From Oncomelania hupensis (lineage: Eukaryota; Mollusca; Gastropoda; Littorinimorpha; Pomatiopsidae), in assembly GCA_036898135.1 (NCBI GenBank), contig CM072516.1, forward strand, positions 24,217,244 to 24,281,243: a stretch of DNA of 64,000 nt. The letters are read 5' to 3'. The position numbers and the translations under genes were made by a program. The number at the start of each line of letters is the position of its first letter. The stretch's first letter is position 1. Positions 45,012 through 55,532 of the stretch are shown here, one piece after another. A model generated the notes under the pieces. That model did no database searches. It was not told the DNA's origin and worked only from the letters and a program-made list of their open reading frames with translations.

Positions 45012-46400
45012 TGTCACATGTAAAATGACAATGTATTATATTATGTAAAGTTTGGGAAATAAATTATGTGATATAATAAACCCGTGTTTGTTTGTTTGAT
45101 AACTGTAGAGTATGGCCTAGCATGTTTCCTTCCGGATGTTAAGTTTTATCCGTGTAATTCGTGCAAAATGCAAGTTTTGAAGAAAGTGAGCGATAGATTT
45201 CGAAAGCGCAGTAAGAATCGTCACTTCTTTTCCGTCTACTAGAGTAGAAACACGTTGTAACACTATTGTAGATTCTCGCTAGGATTAGCGAATATTTGTG
45301 TTTGAGAAAACTGGTGTTTTAGTTCGTTATTTATGCATAAATAACGAAGCGCTGTTAAAATTATAATTATATACTATTTCTGTGGCAGAGATAGGTTTGG
45401 TTTACAGCGTGTGCAGTTTTCAGTTGACTAAGCAAAGTGTTATGTAAAACTTCTGGACATTATTGCAGTGTCAGGTCAGGAACAGAGTGACAGTTGTGTC
45501 AGGACAGAACAGAACAATTTAGAATAAAAGCAGGTCTAGTCTTGTGGAATTATAGTAGGCCTGGACTATCTGTGACACATGCATCATTGGATACACTTTT
45601 ATATAACAACATAATCTTTTGAGGTGAGAATTTATTATTGTCTTTTATCATTATTGATGCAGACAGTCGTTTGTTTACCCCAATATTCTTTTGCAGGATG
45701 ACAGCAGTGCTGGGCGCAGGGGCGTTTATTACCGTAATAAACGATGCACTGTTTATTTTTCTGATGGTGTAAACTTTGCCTATTAGGTAAGGTTGTGGGA
45801 GTAGGGATACTGTATGGTCTTTCAGCGTGTTGCAGATTTTCTCTTCTCTCGGATCCCGTGCCTGGGGAGTTTTCCCGGATCCATAGCCAGGGGAAGAGAG
45901 GACCATACCACCAACCAACCAGCCGACCACACAACCTCACCACCATCCTTTCAGCCATACAACCACCTACCAGTCCACTGCCGCCGCCAACACCGTTGCA
46001 GTCCACCACCACCAGCAGCACCAGCATCATCACCGACAGGGGCTACCACCGCACTTCCTAGCTCAGCTAAGTAACACTGCTGAAGCCTACGGTAGTTCCG
46101 ATACCCCACCAGATGATGTGAACTATAAATCTGATTAAACTCCAAAGGATTTGGGGATACCAAACAAGACTTTAACTTAAAGAATATTTTAAGAATATTT
46201 CGGGGTTTTTGTACAGATTATTTGAAACATTTTCGGCAGATTTTGTAAATCGTGGTCCAGTAGTGTAAATAATAAGTCAAAGGGAAATTTTACACTGTTT
46301 CGAGTTTTCTTTACTTTTCAACTCTACCTTTTATCTAAACTTAACTTGTTCTTGGAACGAGACGTAGGAGGGTCACTACACAAAAACTCTTCACGTGACA
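45012..46400 (+). repeat. 3' LTR of the young element
   Basis: 1,389 bp. Differs from the 5' LTR at two places in the first ~1,275 bp, but at several substitutions and indels after position ~46,290. Confidence 0.95.
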
Positions 46401-46628
46401 CCCTCCCTCCGCCCACCTTTTTTTAATTTTTTTTTTATTTTTTTATAAACTAAAATGCTTTTTCGGCTAAGAGCCTGAAAACCTTGATCAACCCTTATAA
46501 TAAACATAAATTAAAATAAATGTATATTCTGCATTATTTTTCGCCCATCTCTGAATCAACCGTATATTAAATGCTTTTAGGGAATTGTATATTTTGCATT
46601 ATTCTCTCTCTCTCTCTCTCTCTCTCTC
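46401..46628. other. Short spacer with (TC)n
   Basis: TSD copy, T-rich stretch and a (TC)n run at 46602-46628 that borders the 3' end of the LINE. Confidence 0.7.
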
Positions 46629-46778
46629 AATCAATCAATCAATATTTCATTTATTGTCTATTCACACATTCAGGTGATATTAGACATTAATTAAGAACAA
46701 CAACAATATAAAGAAAATCACAATTAAGAAACCTTGTAACAAAATGGAATGAAATGGTAAGAAGGATTTAACACCAAA

Positions 46779-49700
46779 CTATAAAAGTCTACCAATAGGA
46801 GTCTGTGCAATAATTTTCACAACTGCTGTTATCTGTGAATGATGTAATACATCATCTAAAGAATGTCCATATTCAGTCAAATGATGTCCTTGGTTTTCAT
46901 ACATTGCATTTAAAACTGGACATTCAAAAAAAATGTGGTAAACTGATATATTTTCGCCACACATACAATGGATATCTGCCGAATATTTAGTATTCCATGA
47001 GTTCATTCTTAACTTGTATATTAATTTTGACAACTGTCGTGAACAGTTCGGTATAGTAACCTTGTTAATGCTATTATCTTGACATACTGCTTTTTCTAAT
47101 AAGGAATTCATTTCATGACAACACATACTCAAATTGTTGACAGAAATAGAATCTAATGATCTTAGCGCTCCCTCTTTGGCTAACTTGTCACATACTTCAT
47201 TCCAATGAATTCCACAATGTGCTGGAACCCAACAGAAATCAACAACTATACCTCTAGAAAACATACAATGGATCATATGTTTAATTTCATATATAAATTC
47301 ATTTCTTACTTTGGAATTACCCTGTTTTAAAGCATACAAAACCGATTTTGAATCTACACAAATCAGTAAACCAAAGAGCTCTAACGGTAAAGTCATAATG
47401 TAGTTGAGAGCCATTACAATAGCATAAAGCTCACTCGTAAATATAGAAAACCCCTTTCCTAGATAATATGAGCGTCTTACATTTAATGCAGGAATGATAA
47501 AAGCCGATCCACTATCTAAAGAATCTAATACCGAACCATCTGTAAAAATCTTCAAATGGTTTAAATAATTATTTTCAATTTGCTCTTTTACCTCAGTAAC
47601 TAAGAGATTAGTGTCGTCATCTTTTTTAGTTACACTATAATCAATGTTAAAATTTGCATTTCTGTGCTCCCATGGTGGAATAGGTGATATTAATGGCATA
47701 ACGGGAATTGCTGTGATATCAATGTTACACTTTTCAAAAAGATCTTTTGTATAGTTCTTAATTGGCTTCAAGTAATTAATATGTTTAGTTCTTTTCGGAT
47801 AGTCTTCTGCATCTATAAAAATTTCTTCCTGTACTGAATTAGGGACAGATAAACATCTTAATACATATTTTGAAGTAGCTAATTGACGTTGTTGGTTTAA
47901 TGGTAATATTCCAGCTTCTTGGTATGTTTTAATTGTATTAGCATGAACTGGAACACCTAATGCAACTTTAATAGCTCTACTGTCGATGCTTTGTAATTTA
48001 TTTAATAATGTATTGTTTGATGAAAAGTACACCTCCTGACCATAAACAAGCTTTGAACGGACTAGTGATATTGCTAAATGTAAGAGGGATTTGGTATCCT
48101 GCCCCCAATTTTGTACACTAATAATTTTTAATAAATTTAGGGATTTTCTTGCCTTTGTTATTAAATGTTCAATATGTAATTTCCAGTTTAATTTAGAAGT
48201 TAGCTGAACACCAAGAAATTTAACCTGTTTCTTGTATATCAGAATCTCATCATTTAATTTTAAAACAGGTAAACATTTAGGATTAATACCATTATTAAAA
48301 AGCATTAAAAACGTTTTTTCAGATGACAATTCCAGACCATTATTTTTCATAAAGAGATTAAGGTTTTTCAGTTCTTCTTGAAACAGTTTTTGTACATGTG
48401 TTATTACTCTCTGCTTAGTATGTTTTCGAATAGATGTATTAATCCACATGGCAATATCATCAGCGTACTGAACAACATTTAATGGATTAGAAATAACAGT
48501 GGGAAGATCGTGAATTAGTATTGAAAACAATAATGATGCAATTATAGAGCCCTGAGGAATTCCCATGTCAATGTTATGATAAGATGAATAAGTGTTTCCT
48601 ACTCGTGTACATATAGATCTGCCATTTAAATAATTTTTTATATAATTATACATATGACCACTTATTCCAATATTTTTTAACTTATATAACAATCTTGCAT
48701 GCCACACACTGTCATATGCTTTTTTGACATCGAAAAATGCAGCAAGAGTACTTTTTCTATGAGCAAACTGTTTTTTAATATGACTCGTTAATTTCACCAA
48801 ATGGTCAGTTGTGCATCGACCTTTTCTAAATCCTGCCTGATTTTTAGGAATTACGTTGTTCTTTTCACAAAAATATGTTATTCTTTTCTGAATTATTTTT
48901 TCAAATACTTTCCCTACATGTGAGTTCAATGCAATTGGTCTATAATTAAGAATTGAGGAACGAGATTTACCTTGCTTATGTACTGGAATAACTACTGACT
49001 TCTTCCAGATAATAGGGAGAGTTCCACTCTGCCAACACTGTTGGCATAATGAATGTAGTAATTTTTTCCATTTCAAAGGCAAATGCGTTAATAATTGATA
49101 TGACATTCCATCAATCCCAACTGCAGTCCTGTTTGATGAAAATGATTGTAAACAGTCTAAGAACTCTTCAAATTCAATAGGGGCATTTATAAAATGAGAA
49201 TTATTTGGCAAAGGATCTTCATATTCTTTCTCATTTTCTTTTTCTTTTCTTAATTGTTGTACTGATGGATCAAGACTTGATGATAAAGAATATTCTGCAA
49301 AAATCTTTACAAAAGCATCAGCCTTCTCTTTAGCACTTGGAAAATTATTATTGCTTAATTTAATTGGATACGACTGAAGTTTAAATCCATTTTTCATTTC
49401 TTTTACTTTTTTCCATACCTTTTGCATATCCTTTGACTCTGAAACCTCTTTAACACAAAATTCAGACCAATACTGTTTTTTTGCCTGAGCTATAACCCTA
49501 TTACATTGTATCTTAGCATATTTCATCTTTGTGAAATTTTCTTCCGTTTTATTTTTAATCCAATGCTTATATAAGTCTTTTTTAAATTTTACAGCTGTTT
49601 CACATTCACTGTTCCACCAAGAATTTCCAGAATGGTTATTTAGTTTCTTAGATTTACACTTTGGTATATATTTTTCTGCTGCTGTTAATATATTATTTCT

Positions 49701-50543
49701 AAAATTTGAATAAAACACATCTACATCAACATGAATAATACTGTCAGTATCGATGGCATTGAGATGTGCTTGAAAATCTTCCCATATTGCAAATTTATAT
49801 TTAAATTTAGGAATGATGTCTTCTGTTTTATCACCTTTATCATAATCAACATCCTTGAGCTTAATAATAATTGGTATATGATCACTTCCTAGACAATCGT
49901 CTAGCGGAGACCAAGTGCAAGTTATTGCTAAGTCAGGTGTTGTAAATGACAGATCAATTGCCGTGGGCCTGTGGTATGAAACATCAGGGATTCTTGTATA
50001 CTGACCGTCATTTAAGAGGCATAATTTAGAGTCCAAAATATTTTCAACTAAACGGCTACTTGTTACTATAGTACAACCTGGCTCCCACCACGGCGAATGC
50101 GCATTAAAGTCCCCCATTATTAACCACTTAGCATTTGAATTTACTAATGTTTTTAACCAATCTGTATTTTCTTCTTTCGGACCTTCTGGTAAATATACAG
50201 ACAAAACATTTAAAACAATATGCTTGTTAATTTTCAACACTGCAGCAGTACTATAAATATTCTTTAATGACGTAGGTACAGGCGATGGAAATAAGCAATA
50301 ATCTAAATCACACCTAATATATAAAGCTGTCTGTACTTTTCTTTTGTCATCGAATTCAAGAGCATGAAACAAAGGAGGATAATAATAATTCTTTAACTTA
50401 GGGAGCCTCTTCGGGTCAATATTCAATGACTGTAATGCTAGAACGTGAAAATTCTCATCCGCTATATATTTTTCAAAATATAATAAATTTGTACCCAGTG
50501 ACCTGCAGTTCCACTGGAAAAATGTTATTTCATTTTGCTTCAT
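46779..50543 (-). CDS. LINE ORF2: endonuclease, reverse transcriptase, RNase H
   Basis: 1,254 residues from the ATG at 50543. AP-endonuclease: FFQWNCRSLG (about 8), MGDFNAHSPWW (about 140), SDHIPI (about 220). RT: GIPQGSIIASLLFSILIHDL (about 665) and catalytic VVQYADDIAMW (about 690). RNase H with all acidic residues: KIFTDGSVLDSL, TSELYAIVMAL, CVDSKSVLYAL, WNEVCDKLAKEG (about 1015-1135). A C-terminal CCHC-type finger CMCGENISVYHIFFECP follows. The enzyme nicks target DNA and copies its RNA in place. All key motifs are intact. Confidence 0.95.
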   Translation of the reverse strand: MKQNEITFFQWNCRSLGTNLLYFEKYIADENFHVLALQSLNIDPKRLPKLKNYYYPPLFHALEFDDKRKVQTALYIRCDLDYCLFPSPVPTSLKNIYSTAAVLKINKHIVLNVLSVYLPEGPKEENTDWLKTLVNSNAKWLIMGDFNAHSPWWEPGCTIVTSSRLVENILDSKLCLLNDGQYTRIPDVSYHRPTAIDLSFTTPDLAITCTWSPLDDCLGSDHIPIIIKLKDVDYDKGDKTEDIIPKFKYKFAIWEDFQAHLNAIDTDSIIHVDVDVFYSNFRNNILTAAEKYIPKCKSKKLNNHSGNSWWNSECETAVKFKKDLYKHWIKNKTEENFTKMKYAKIQCNRVIAQAKKQYWSEFCVKEVSESKDMQKVWKKVKEMKNGFKLQSYPIKLSNNNFPSAKEKADAFVKIFAEYSLSSSLDPSVQQLRKEKENEKEYEDPLPNNSHFINAPIEFEEFLDCLQSFSSNRTAVGIDGMSYQLLTHLPLKWKKLLHSLCQQCWQSGTLPIIWKKSVVIPVHKQGKSRSSILNYRPIALNSHVGKVFEKIIQKRITYFCEKNNVIPKNQAGFRKGRCTTDHLVKLTSHIKKQFAHRKSTLAAFFDVKKAYDSVWHARLLYKLKNIGISGHMYNYIKNYLNGRSICTRVGNTYSSYHNIDMGIPQGSIIASLLFSILIHDLPTVISNPLNVVQYADDIAMWINTSIRKHTKQRVITHVQKLFQEELKNLNLFMKNNGLELSSEKTFLMLFNNGINPKCLPVLKLNDEILIYKKQVKFLGVQLTSKLNWKLHIEHLITKARKSLNLLKIISVQNWGQDTKSLLHLAISLVRSKLVYGQEVYFSSNNTLLNKLQSIDSRAIKVALGVPVHANTIKTYQEAGILPLNQQRQLATSKYVLRCLSVPNSVQEEIFIDAEDYPKRTKHINYLKPIKNYTKDLFEKCNIDITAIPVMPLISPIPPWEHRNANFNIDYSVTKKDDDTNLLVTEVKEQIENNYLNHLKIFTDGSVLDSLDSGSAFIIPALNVRRSYYLGKGFSIFTSELYAIVMALNYIMTLPLELFGLLICVDSKSVLYALKQGNSKVRNEFIYEIKHMIHCMFSRGIVVDFCWVPAHCGIHWNEVCDKLAKEGALRSLDSISVNNLSMCCHEMNSLLEKAVCQDNSINKVTIPNCSRQLSKLIYKLRMNSWNTKYSADIHCMCGENISVYHIFFECPVLNAMYENQGHHLTEYGHSLDDVLHHSQITAVVKIIAQTPIGRLL

Positions 50544-50749
50544 AATTATTCTAACTTATTGAACTTACACTTACTTTTAATGAGGAATAGATATATAGTC
50601 TGTATTTATTTATTTTAACAAAAAATGCGTTTGTATTATAATTCTTCATGAATAATTTACATGTTATTGTTTTCATGTAATTATGTGTTGGTTTGTCTTC
50701 TTCACTTTTTGGTAAATGTGAAATCCAGTCTTTGTATTTTGCATGATGT

Positions 50750-51961
50750 TTAGTAGAACTGCCAGTTTTTGTTCCACCAATTTTCCCTTCGACGATCATT
50801 TTTTGATCTAACTTTTTCCCATAGGAGCCAATTCAGGTGACGCCCAATGTTCTTCGCCAGGGTTGCTGTAGCTCTTCGGTTTGGGTGTACTCCATCAGGA
50901 CAATCATACTTTGAGATATTCTCATGTTGAACGAATGAAATGTTCTTGATTTCAAACAATTCCGACACCAATACAGCATTAAATAGACATCTTTTTCTCT
51001 CCAAATCCTGATGACCAGTTGGCGCGATTTTGCTTACTACGAACTTGGTCAAAGGCTTCTCTGTTACAACCTTTTTGATCTTGGTAGCCAAGTTCAATGC
51101 AGCTGCTCTCGGCTCCTTCTTTTTCAAATCGTTGAGCCCCACGTGAATAACGGCAGCATCAATATGATCCTCAATGGTAGTTGGAACGTATTCTGCAGTG
51201 AACATCTTCTTGTGTACAGGGTTCTTGTCAGCCGATGTCTCTTCAAGGATTTTCGAGAGATCTTCTGTTGTAGATGCCTTCTTGTGAAACGCATGGAACC
51301 CGTACGATCTTCCAAGCCTTTTTCCATCAACATTTCTGATCACAGAATCTCCTATTACGGCTACTTTCGGAAGCTCCGCGCTTTTATTCAAGTGCACATG
51401 GTCTTTTTTTTCTTTAGTCGTCATATCTTTCATGACGTCATTCTTTCTGGCATCCATGACGTAACTTTTACTTTTTTCCGATTTCTTTCTTCTTGTTACC
51501 CCTGATGACATACCTGGGGTTGACATCGATTCAGACTGAGAAGCAGACCTGGAACTTGTGGAAGACACGACCTCAGCATAAGATCGGGCGAAGATGGGGG
51601 TTAGTATCGGTTTTTCCATGGTCGGAACGTTGTTGCCACTGGCTACCGTAGGTTTAGATTGTTTGTCCTTTCCCTGCTCCCTCACCAAACCCTCTATCGC
51701 CATCATTCGCTCTTTTAAATCGGCCATCATTGAAAAAAGTGCATCGTAACTGACCTGATCATCTTTGGAGTTACTGAAAAAATAGTGTTCTTCGGTTTGG
51801 ACAGTCACCTCTCTGGAATCTTTTTCTACCCCAAAGCCAAGCTTGACACATCGATACATAGTTTTGCAGAAAAAGGTCCACTTCGCCATGAGATGACACA
51901 TCCAAATAATGCACTTCATTTTTACAAACAAATGCTTATCAATATTCCTCAGGTTATTCAT
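50750..51961 (-). CDS. LINE ORF1 with SGNH/GDSL esterase domain
   Basis: 403 residues, start at the ATG 51961 (later methionines at residues 15 and 25 are alternatives). The N-terminal half has a helical stretch around LKERMMAIEGLVREQ and a serine-rich linker. The C-terminal half is an SGNH hydrolase: block I AVIGDSVIRNVDG (about 195), block III VIHVGLNDLKKK (about 270) and block V DGVHPN (about 360), giving the Ser, Gly, Asn and His catalytic set. Esterase-type ORF1 proteins are best known from CR1-type LINEs. Here it precedes an RNase H-bearing ORF2. Likely an RNA-binding/RNP partner. Confidence 0.85.
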   Translation of the reverse strand: MNNLRNIDKHLFVKMKCIIWMCHLMAKWTFFCKTMYRCVKLGFGVEKDSREVTVQTEEHYFFSNSKDDQVSYDALFSMMADLKERMMAIEGLVREQGKDKQSKPTVASGNNVPTMEKPILTPIFARSYAEVVSSTSSRSASQSESMSTPGMSSGVTRRKKSEKSKSYVMDARKNDVMKDMTTKEKKDHVHLNKSAELPKVAVIGDSVIRNVDGKRLGRSYGFHAFHKKASTTEDLSKILEETSADKNPVHKKMFTAEYVPTTIEDHIDAAVIHVGLNDLKKKEPRAAALNLATKIKKVVTEKPLTKFVVSKIAPTGHQDLERKRCLFNAVLVSELFEIKNISFVQHENISKYDCPDGVHPNRRATATLAKNIGRHLNWLLWEKVRSKNDRRRENWWNKNWQFY

Positions 51962-52050
51962 TTATATTTCCAAGAAATATCAAAAAACAATGGAGGTGTT
52001 TTCCTGGCCCAGCTGTCGATTTGGGACCGGAAGTGCTCCCAAAATCAAAA

Positions 52051-52052
<2 letters not shown>

Positions 52053-52136
<84 letters not shown>
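52053..52136. repeat. (TC)n microsatellite bordering the LINE 5' end
   Basis: About 42 dinucleotides with one TG interruption near 52071. Confidence 0.95.
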
Positions 52137-52138
<2 letters not shown>

Positions 52139-52513
52139 GATTACGGATTTACACAGTTTCGGATAAATGAAACAGTCTGTCATGCATATTTTAATTTTAA
52201 AATATCTGTCGTTGATTAAAAAATAATAAATTCCAGGGCAGAAAACGAACCTATGACATACACACATAAGCAGCATAAAAGCACCTAATAAATGTCAATA
52301 AGTAAACATTAAAAAAAAAGACAGCAGTAGCGGAATGTTAATAATAATAATGGTTAAAAGTTTGGTCTTTGCAAACGTTGCCATAAAAATGTTCTTTTGC
52401 AATGGCATAGGCTCAATAAGTTACCACGCACAGATCATTCATATAGCAGATGATGAAATATAGTCAGCCCGAGCAAAGGGAAATAATCCGTGAGAGCGTC
52501 TCGCATTTTTGTA
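52137..52513. other. Unassigned AT-rich sequence
   Basis: No feature recognised between the microsatellite and the pogo-like element. Confidence 0.4.
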
Positions 52514-52654
52514 CAGTGAACTTCGGATATAGTAAAGTGCCCTGGGACCAAATAAATCTTTAGTATAACCGAATATTTAATATAACCGAAAATCCGTTTA
52601 CAGTAAAGTTTTTAAAGTTTACTTTACTATAACCGAAACTTCGTTTATAATACA

Positions 52655-52790
52655 GTTTTAGAGGTTTACTTGACTATAACCGACTTCGTTTATAATACAG
52701 TTTTAGAGGTTTACTTGACTATAACCGACTTCGTTTATAATAACGATTTTAGAGGGTTAATTTAGCATAACCGAAACTTTGTTTTTGTTT
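52655..52790. repeat. 45-bp tandem repeat, two exact and one diverged copy
   Basis: Unit begins AATACAGTTTTAGAGGTTTA and contains CTATAACCGACTTCG; a diverged third copy follows. It derives from the subterminal region of the pogo-like element. Confidence 0.85.
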
Positions 52791-52969
52791 TAATTAAACG
52801 TTTATTAATCCGACACTCTCATTATAAAGAGATAGAAAACGCTGGTCTAAAGTGTATGTGGGTGCACAGGGCCGGATCAATCCATTTTCGAGGGAGGGGG
52901 TGGGGTGGGGTGCTAGTCTAGTTCTATTTAAAATGTATGGTACAGAGTGGTGAAACACCACAAGTAAAA

Positions 52970-53351
52970 CTCGTGGCGCAGTGGATAAGTCGCCGGTTTC
53001 CTATGCCGAAGGTCGCGGGTTCGATTGCCGCAAGGGGCGAACGTATGTGACTTAGGTACGAGACTATTGAGGTCATCGAGGGTTTTCTCCGGGCACTCCG
53101 GTTTCCTACCTCCCTTCAATAATGGTACAGGATGCAGTCAATATAAAAATTTCAAAAATAAAAATTCGATTTTCTTCCGTCTTCTAATAGCGATCTCCAT
53201 GCCTGTACACCACCTGTTTGAGTGATGTATGTGTATTTGGTGTGTGTGAGGGTAAAATGAGACAGGTGAGCGTGTATGTTGGTATAGATCCCCGCGCTTT
53301 GAGCCTTGGGGAAAGGCGCGTACATAGCATAGCATCCTGTCCTGTCCTGTA
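52970..53351 (+). mobile_element. tRNA-derived SINE, family S2, copy 2
   Basis: Same head, body and tail as 35896-36290 (CTCGTGGCGCAGTGGATAAG; GGGTTTTCTCCGGGCACTCC; CGCGCTTTGAGCC). The tail is CATCCTGTCCTGTCCTGT. The B box has one change (GGTTCGATTGCCG). Inserted inside the pogo-like element. Confidence 0.85.
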
Positions 53352-53997
53352 ACTAACTGCCTTACATAACGTATTTCCAGTTGAACAAAAACTTCCATCT
53401 TCTACTTTCTATATTTTATTTGTTGTTGTTGTTGTTGCCAAAGGGTGGGGGTGGGGGATGCTGCAGTACTCCTAGCACCCCCCCCCTACCCCCTGGATCC
53501 GGCCCTGGTGCAAGTAAAGAAGAAGAAAAGCTAAACAAATCAGTGAACAAAATAATGACTTCTCGAATTTCCATCTTTTACCAGGATTTCTGCAGACTGT
53601 AATCGTCTGTGTGTCTATTTGTCTGTGTGTTCACGTAACTCAACATCGTTCTAAATTGAGCTGACATTTGGCGCGTTATATACATGTACATTGGAATTGG
53701 ATCCCATTAATTGATTAGATTCACATAGTTGAACAGTTAAAATAAGACAGTGCAAATCGAACGAATCGCTTTCGTTATTACATATTTTAATTTAGATTAA
53801 TATTTCTGTGTTGGTTTGTTGTCCCTTGCTGAATTCCACACGAAAACTATGTTTTCCTATTTTAAAAAACACCCCCACCCTCCCCAGCTCCAGCCAGCCC
53901 CACAACCCCGGACAGCCGTCTATAAGTCGTCGTGGAGACGTTTGTCTTACCAGAGTTGCCAAGAACAAAATTCAAAGTATTTGAGTGGTTGGACAAG

Positions 53998-54000
<3 letters not shown>

Positions 54001-54072
<72 letters not shown>
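54001..54072. repeat. (TC)n microsatellite
   Basis: About 36 uninterrupted dinucleotides. Confidence 0.95.
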
Positions 54073-54075
<3 letters not shown>

Positions 54076-54539
54076 AACATGGCCTTTTCAAAATTTAGAT
54101 TTTCTTCTTCTTTGTGTTTCCCTCCCCCCCTCCCCCAATGGGTATTACCTATTGCTATCGTAATTACAGGTAAATAGCAATTACGTTACTTGAGTGAACA
54201 TTATGAATATGCACTCATCGTCAAGATCTATTGTTTCTGGACACAGCCACATGATAACAAGTGATATTTCACGAAAGTGAAAAGGTCCTTTTAGCCTTTC
54301 GTATGAAGCCACCAGAAATCCACGGGAAATAGCTGAAAAAGATACTTTTTTAATGAACACTTGCAGTAGGTCCATTGTCCCTTATTGGATTTTATTACGC
54401 TCACATATGTTGATTGATTATTTTTGTTTATTAACTCGGGTATTATAAACTCTTCAAGAATACCTCTCTTATAACCCAGTTTGTGTATATTGATTGAAAT
54501 GTTACAGTATTATTTGTTTATGTCCGTGTGTGTAAGTTC

Positions 54540-54591
54540 ACGTGTGTGTGAGTGTGTGTGTGAGAGAGAGATAGAGAGAGAGAGAGAGGGT

Positions 54592-54626
<35 letters not shown>

Positions 54627-54627
54627 T
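54540..54627. repeat. (GT)n-(GA)n microsatellite
   Basis: GT run at 54542-54562 followed by GA runs to 54627. Confidence 0.95.
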
Positions 54628-55063
54628 CCATTACCGATAAGAGATAACATGTGAGCCTTCGTGTCCTAATTATTTCAAACCAGCCCTTTAATCGGAAGGA
54701 TAAATCATAAAAGTAGATAATGAATTGTACATGTTGTACTATCGTCATTGTGGAAAAACAAAAAGCTCACAAAATTAAAGCAAACAAAGACATGAACAAA
54801 ACCTAAACAATATGGTGGATTTAAAAAAAAAAATGGTTTGTCTTGCAAAGCCATGCAACAGCTTAGGAATAAATCTCTTCTTTACTTCTCATTTGAAAGT
54901 GCAGTCCAGTCAAAACGTTGGTTTCCCAGTTCTCCATTGATTCGGATTCATCTCAGTACAAAAGGTATAATTATAATGTGTTCAACTTATAACACCCTTA
55001 TTTAGTCATAAACGCATTTCATCATGTATAGCGAAAGTGAAGTCTAATTTGCTTTGTAAGTTT

Positions 55064-55282
55064 CTAAGCTAGGTACTCTTTTTCTGCCAAACAGTTAAAT
55101 CTCTCCTTCAGTTTTTCACTCTCCTTCATAATCACTGTTACTGTTGATGCTGAAATTCCAAATTGTTCAGCAATTTCTTTTCTTTTTTTTTTTTGTTTTG
55201 TTTTCATCTTTTCATCTTCAAGTGCGTGAATTAGATCTATTTTAGGCTTCAGGGTAAGCGTGACGTGACGATGTTGCGTCAT
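55064..55282 (-). pseudogene. Pogo/Tigger transposase N-terminus (CENP-B-type helix-turn-helix only)
   Basis: 72 residues. LTLKPKIDLIHALEDEK, then KRKEIAEQFGISASTVTVIM and KESEKLKERF, is the N-terminal HTH of the pogo/CENP-B family (pattern: TL..KL.LI ... IA..FGIS.STV..I). The frame stops at 55066-55064 and no second HTH_Tnp or DDE domain follows. It may be a decayed transposase, or possibly a short DNA-binding protein able to sit on element ends. Confidence 0.75.
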
Positions 55283-55532
55283 TATGAACGTCAGTAACTC
55301 TCATGAAACTTTAATACAGTAATCTCCCTTGAAACTTTATTATAAGCGGCAGCAAAACTCGCCAGGGGCCTTAGAAAACACTTTATAATAAGCGGACTTT
55401 ACTATATTTTTTTATTATATCCGATTTTTAAAAACAGAGACAAAGAAGAGTTTTGGTCGGGACCAAGACTGGACTTTACTAAAACCGAATATTTACTTTA
55501 TCCGGCCTTTATTATATCCGGAGTTCACTGTA

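Larger units (their letters stand above)
39623..46400 (+). mobile_element. Complete young Gmr1-like LTR retrotransposon lacking reverse transcriptase
   Basis: LTRs at 39623-41013 and 45012-46400 (1,391 and 1,389 bp), ends TGTCAC...GTGACA, and a perfect 5-bp TSD CCCTC (39618-39622 and 46401-46405). A primer site follows the 5' LTR and a purine-rich GGAGGG precedes the 3' LTR. The single ORF encodes gag-PR-INT and RNase H but no RT. Two substitutions in the first ~1,275 bp of the LTR pair indicate a recent insertion. Because it has no RT of its own, movement must have used another element's enzyme, or RT was lost just before or during the last replication. Confidence 0.9.
46629..52052 (-). mobile_element. 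Full-length-looking I-group LINE
   Basis: On the minus strand: 5' end next to a (GA)n tract (52052), ORF1 (51961-50750), 207-bp gap, ORF2 (50543-46779), short 3' UTR and an (ATTG)n tail (46643-46629) that passes into another (GA)n run. Both ORFs are uninterrupted. The RNase H domain in ORF2 places it in the I group (I/Nimb/ingi and relatives). It looks recently active. Confidence 0.9.
52514..55530 (-). mobile_element. Pogo/Tigger-like DNA transposon, internally rearranged, 3.0 kb
   Basis: The ends are inverted: CAGTGAACTTCGGATATAGT at 52514 and CAGTGAACTCCGGATATAAT in reverse complement ending at 55530 (18 of 20). TA flanks both sides (52512-52513; 55531-55532). Just inside the left end, ATAACCGAA and ACTTTACTATAACC motifs recur, as in pogo/Tigger ends. 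The right part holds the transposase start (55282-55064, minus). The interior is filled with a SINE and microsatellites; the catalytic part of transposase is absent. Confidence 0.85.

Noticed and set aside
51980..52276. Arg-Glu and Ser-Leu repeat proteins
   Set aside because: Translations of (TC)n microsatellites; also at 53816-54177 and 54518-54748.
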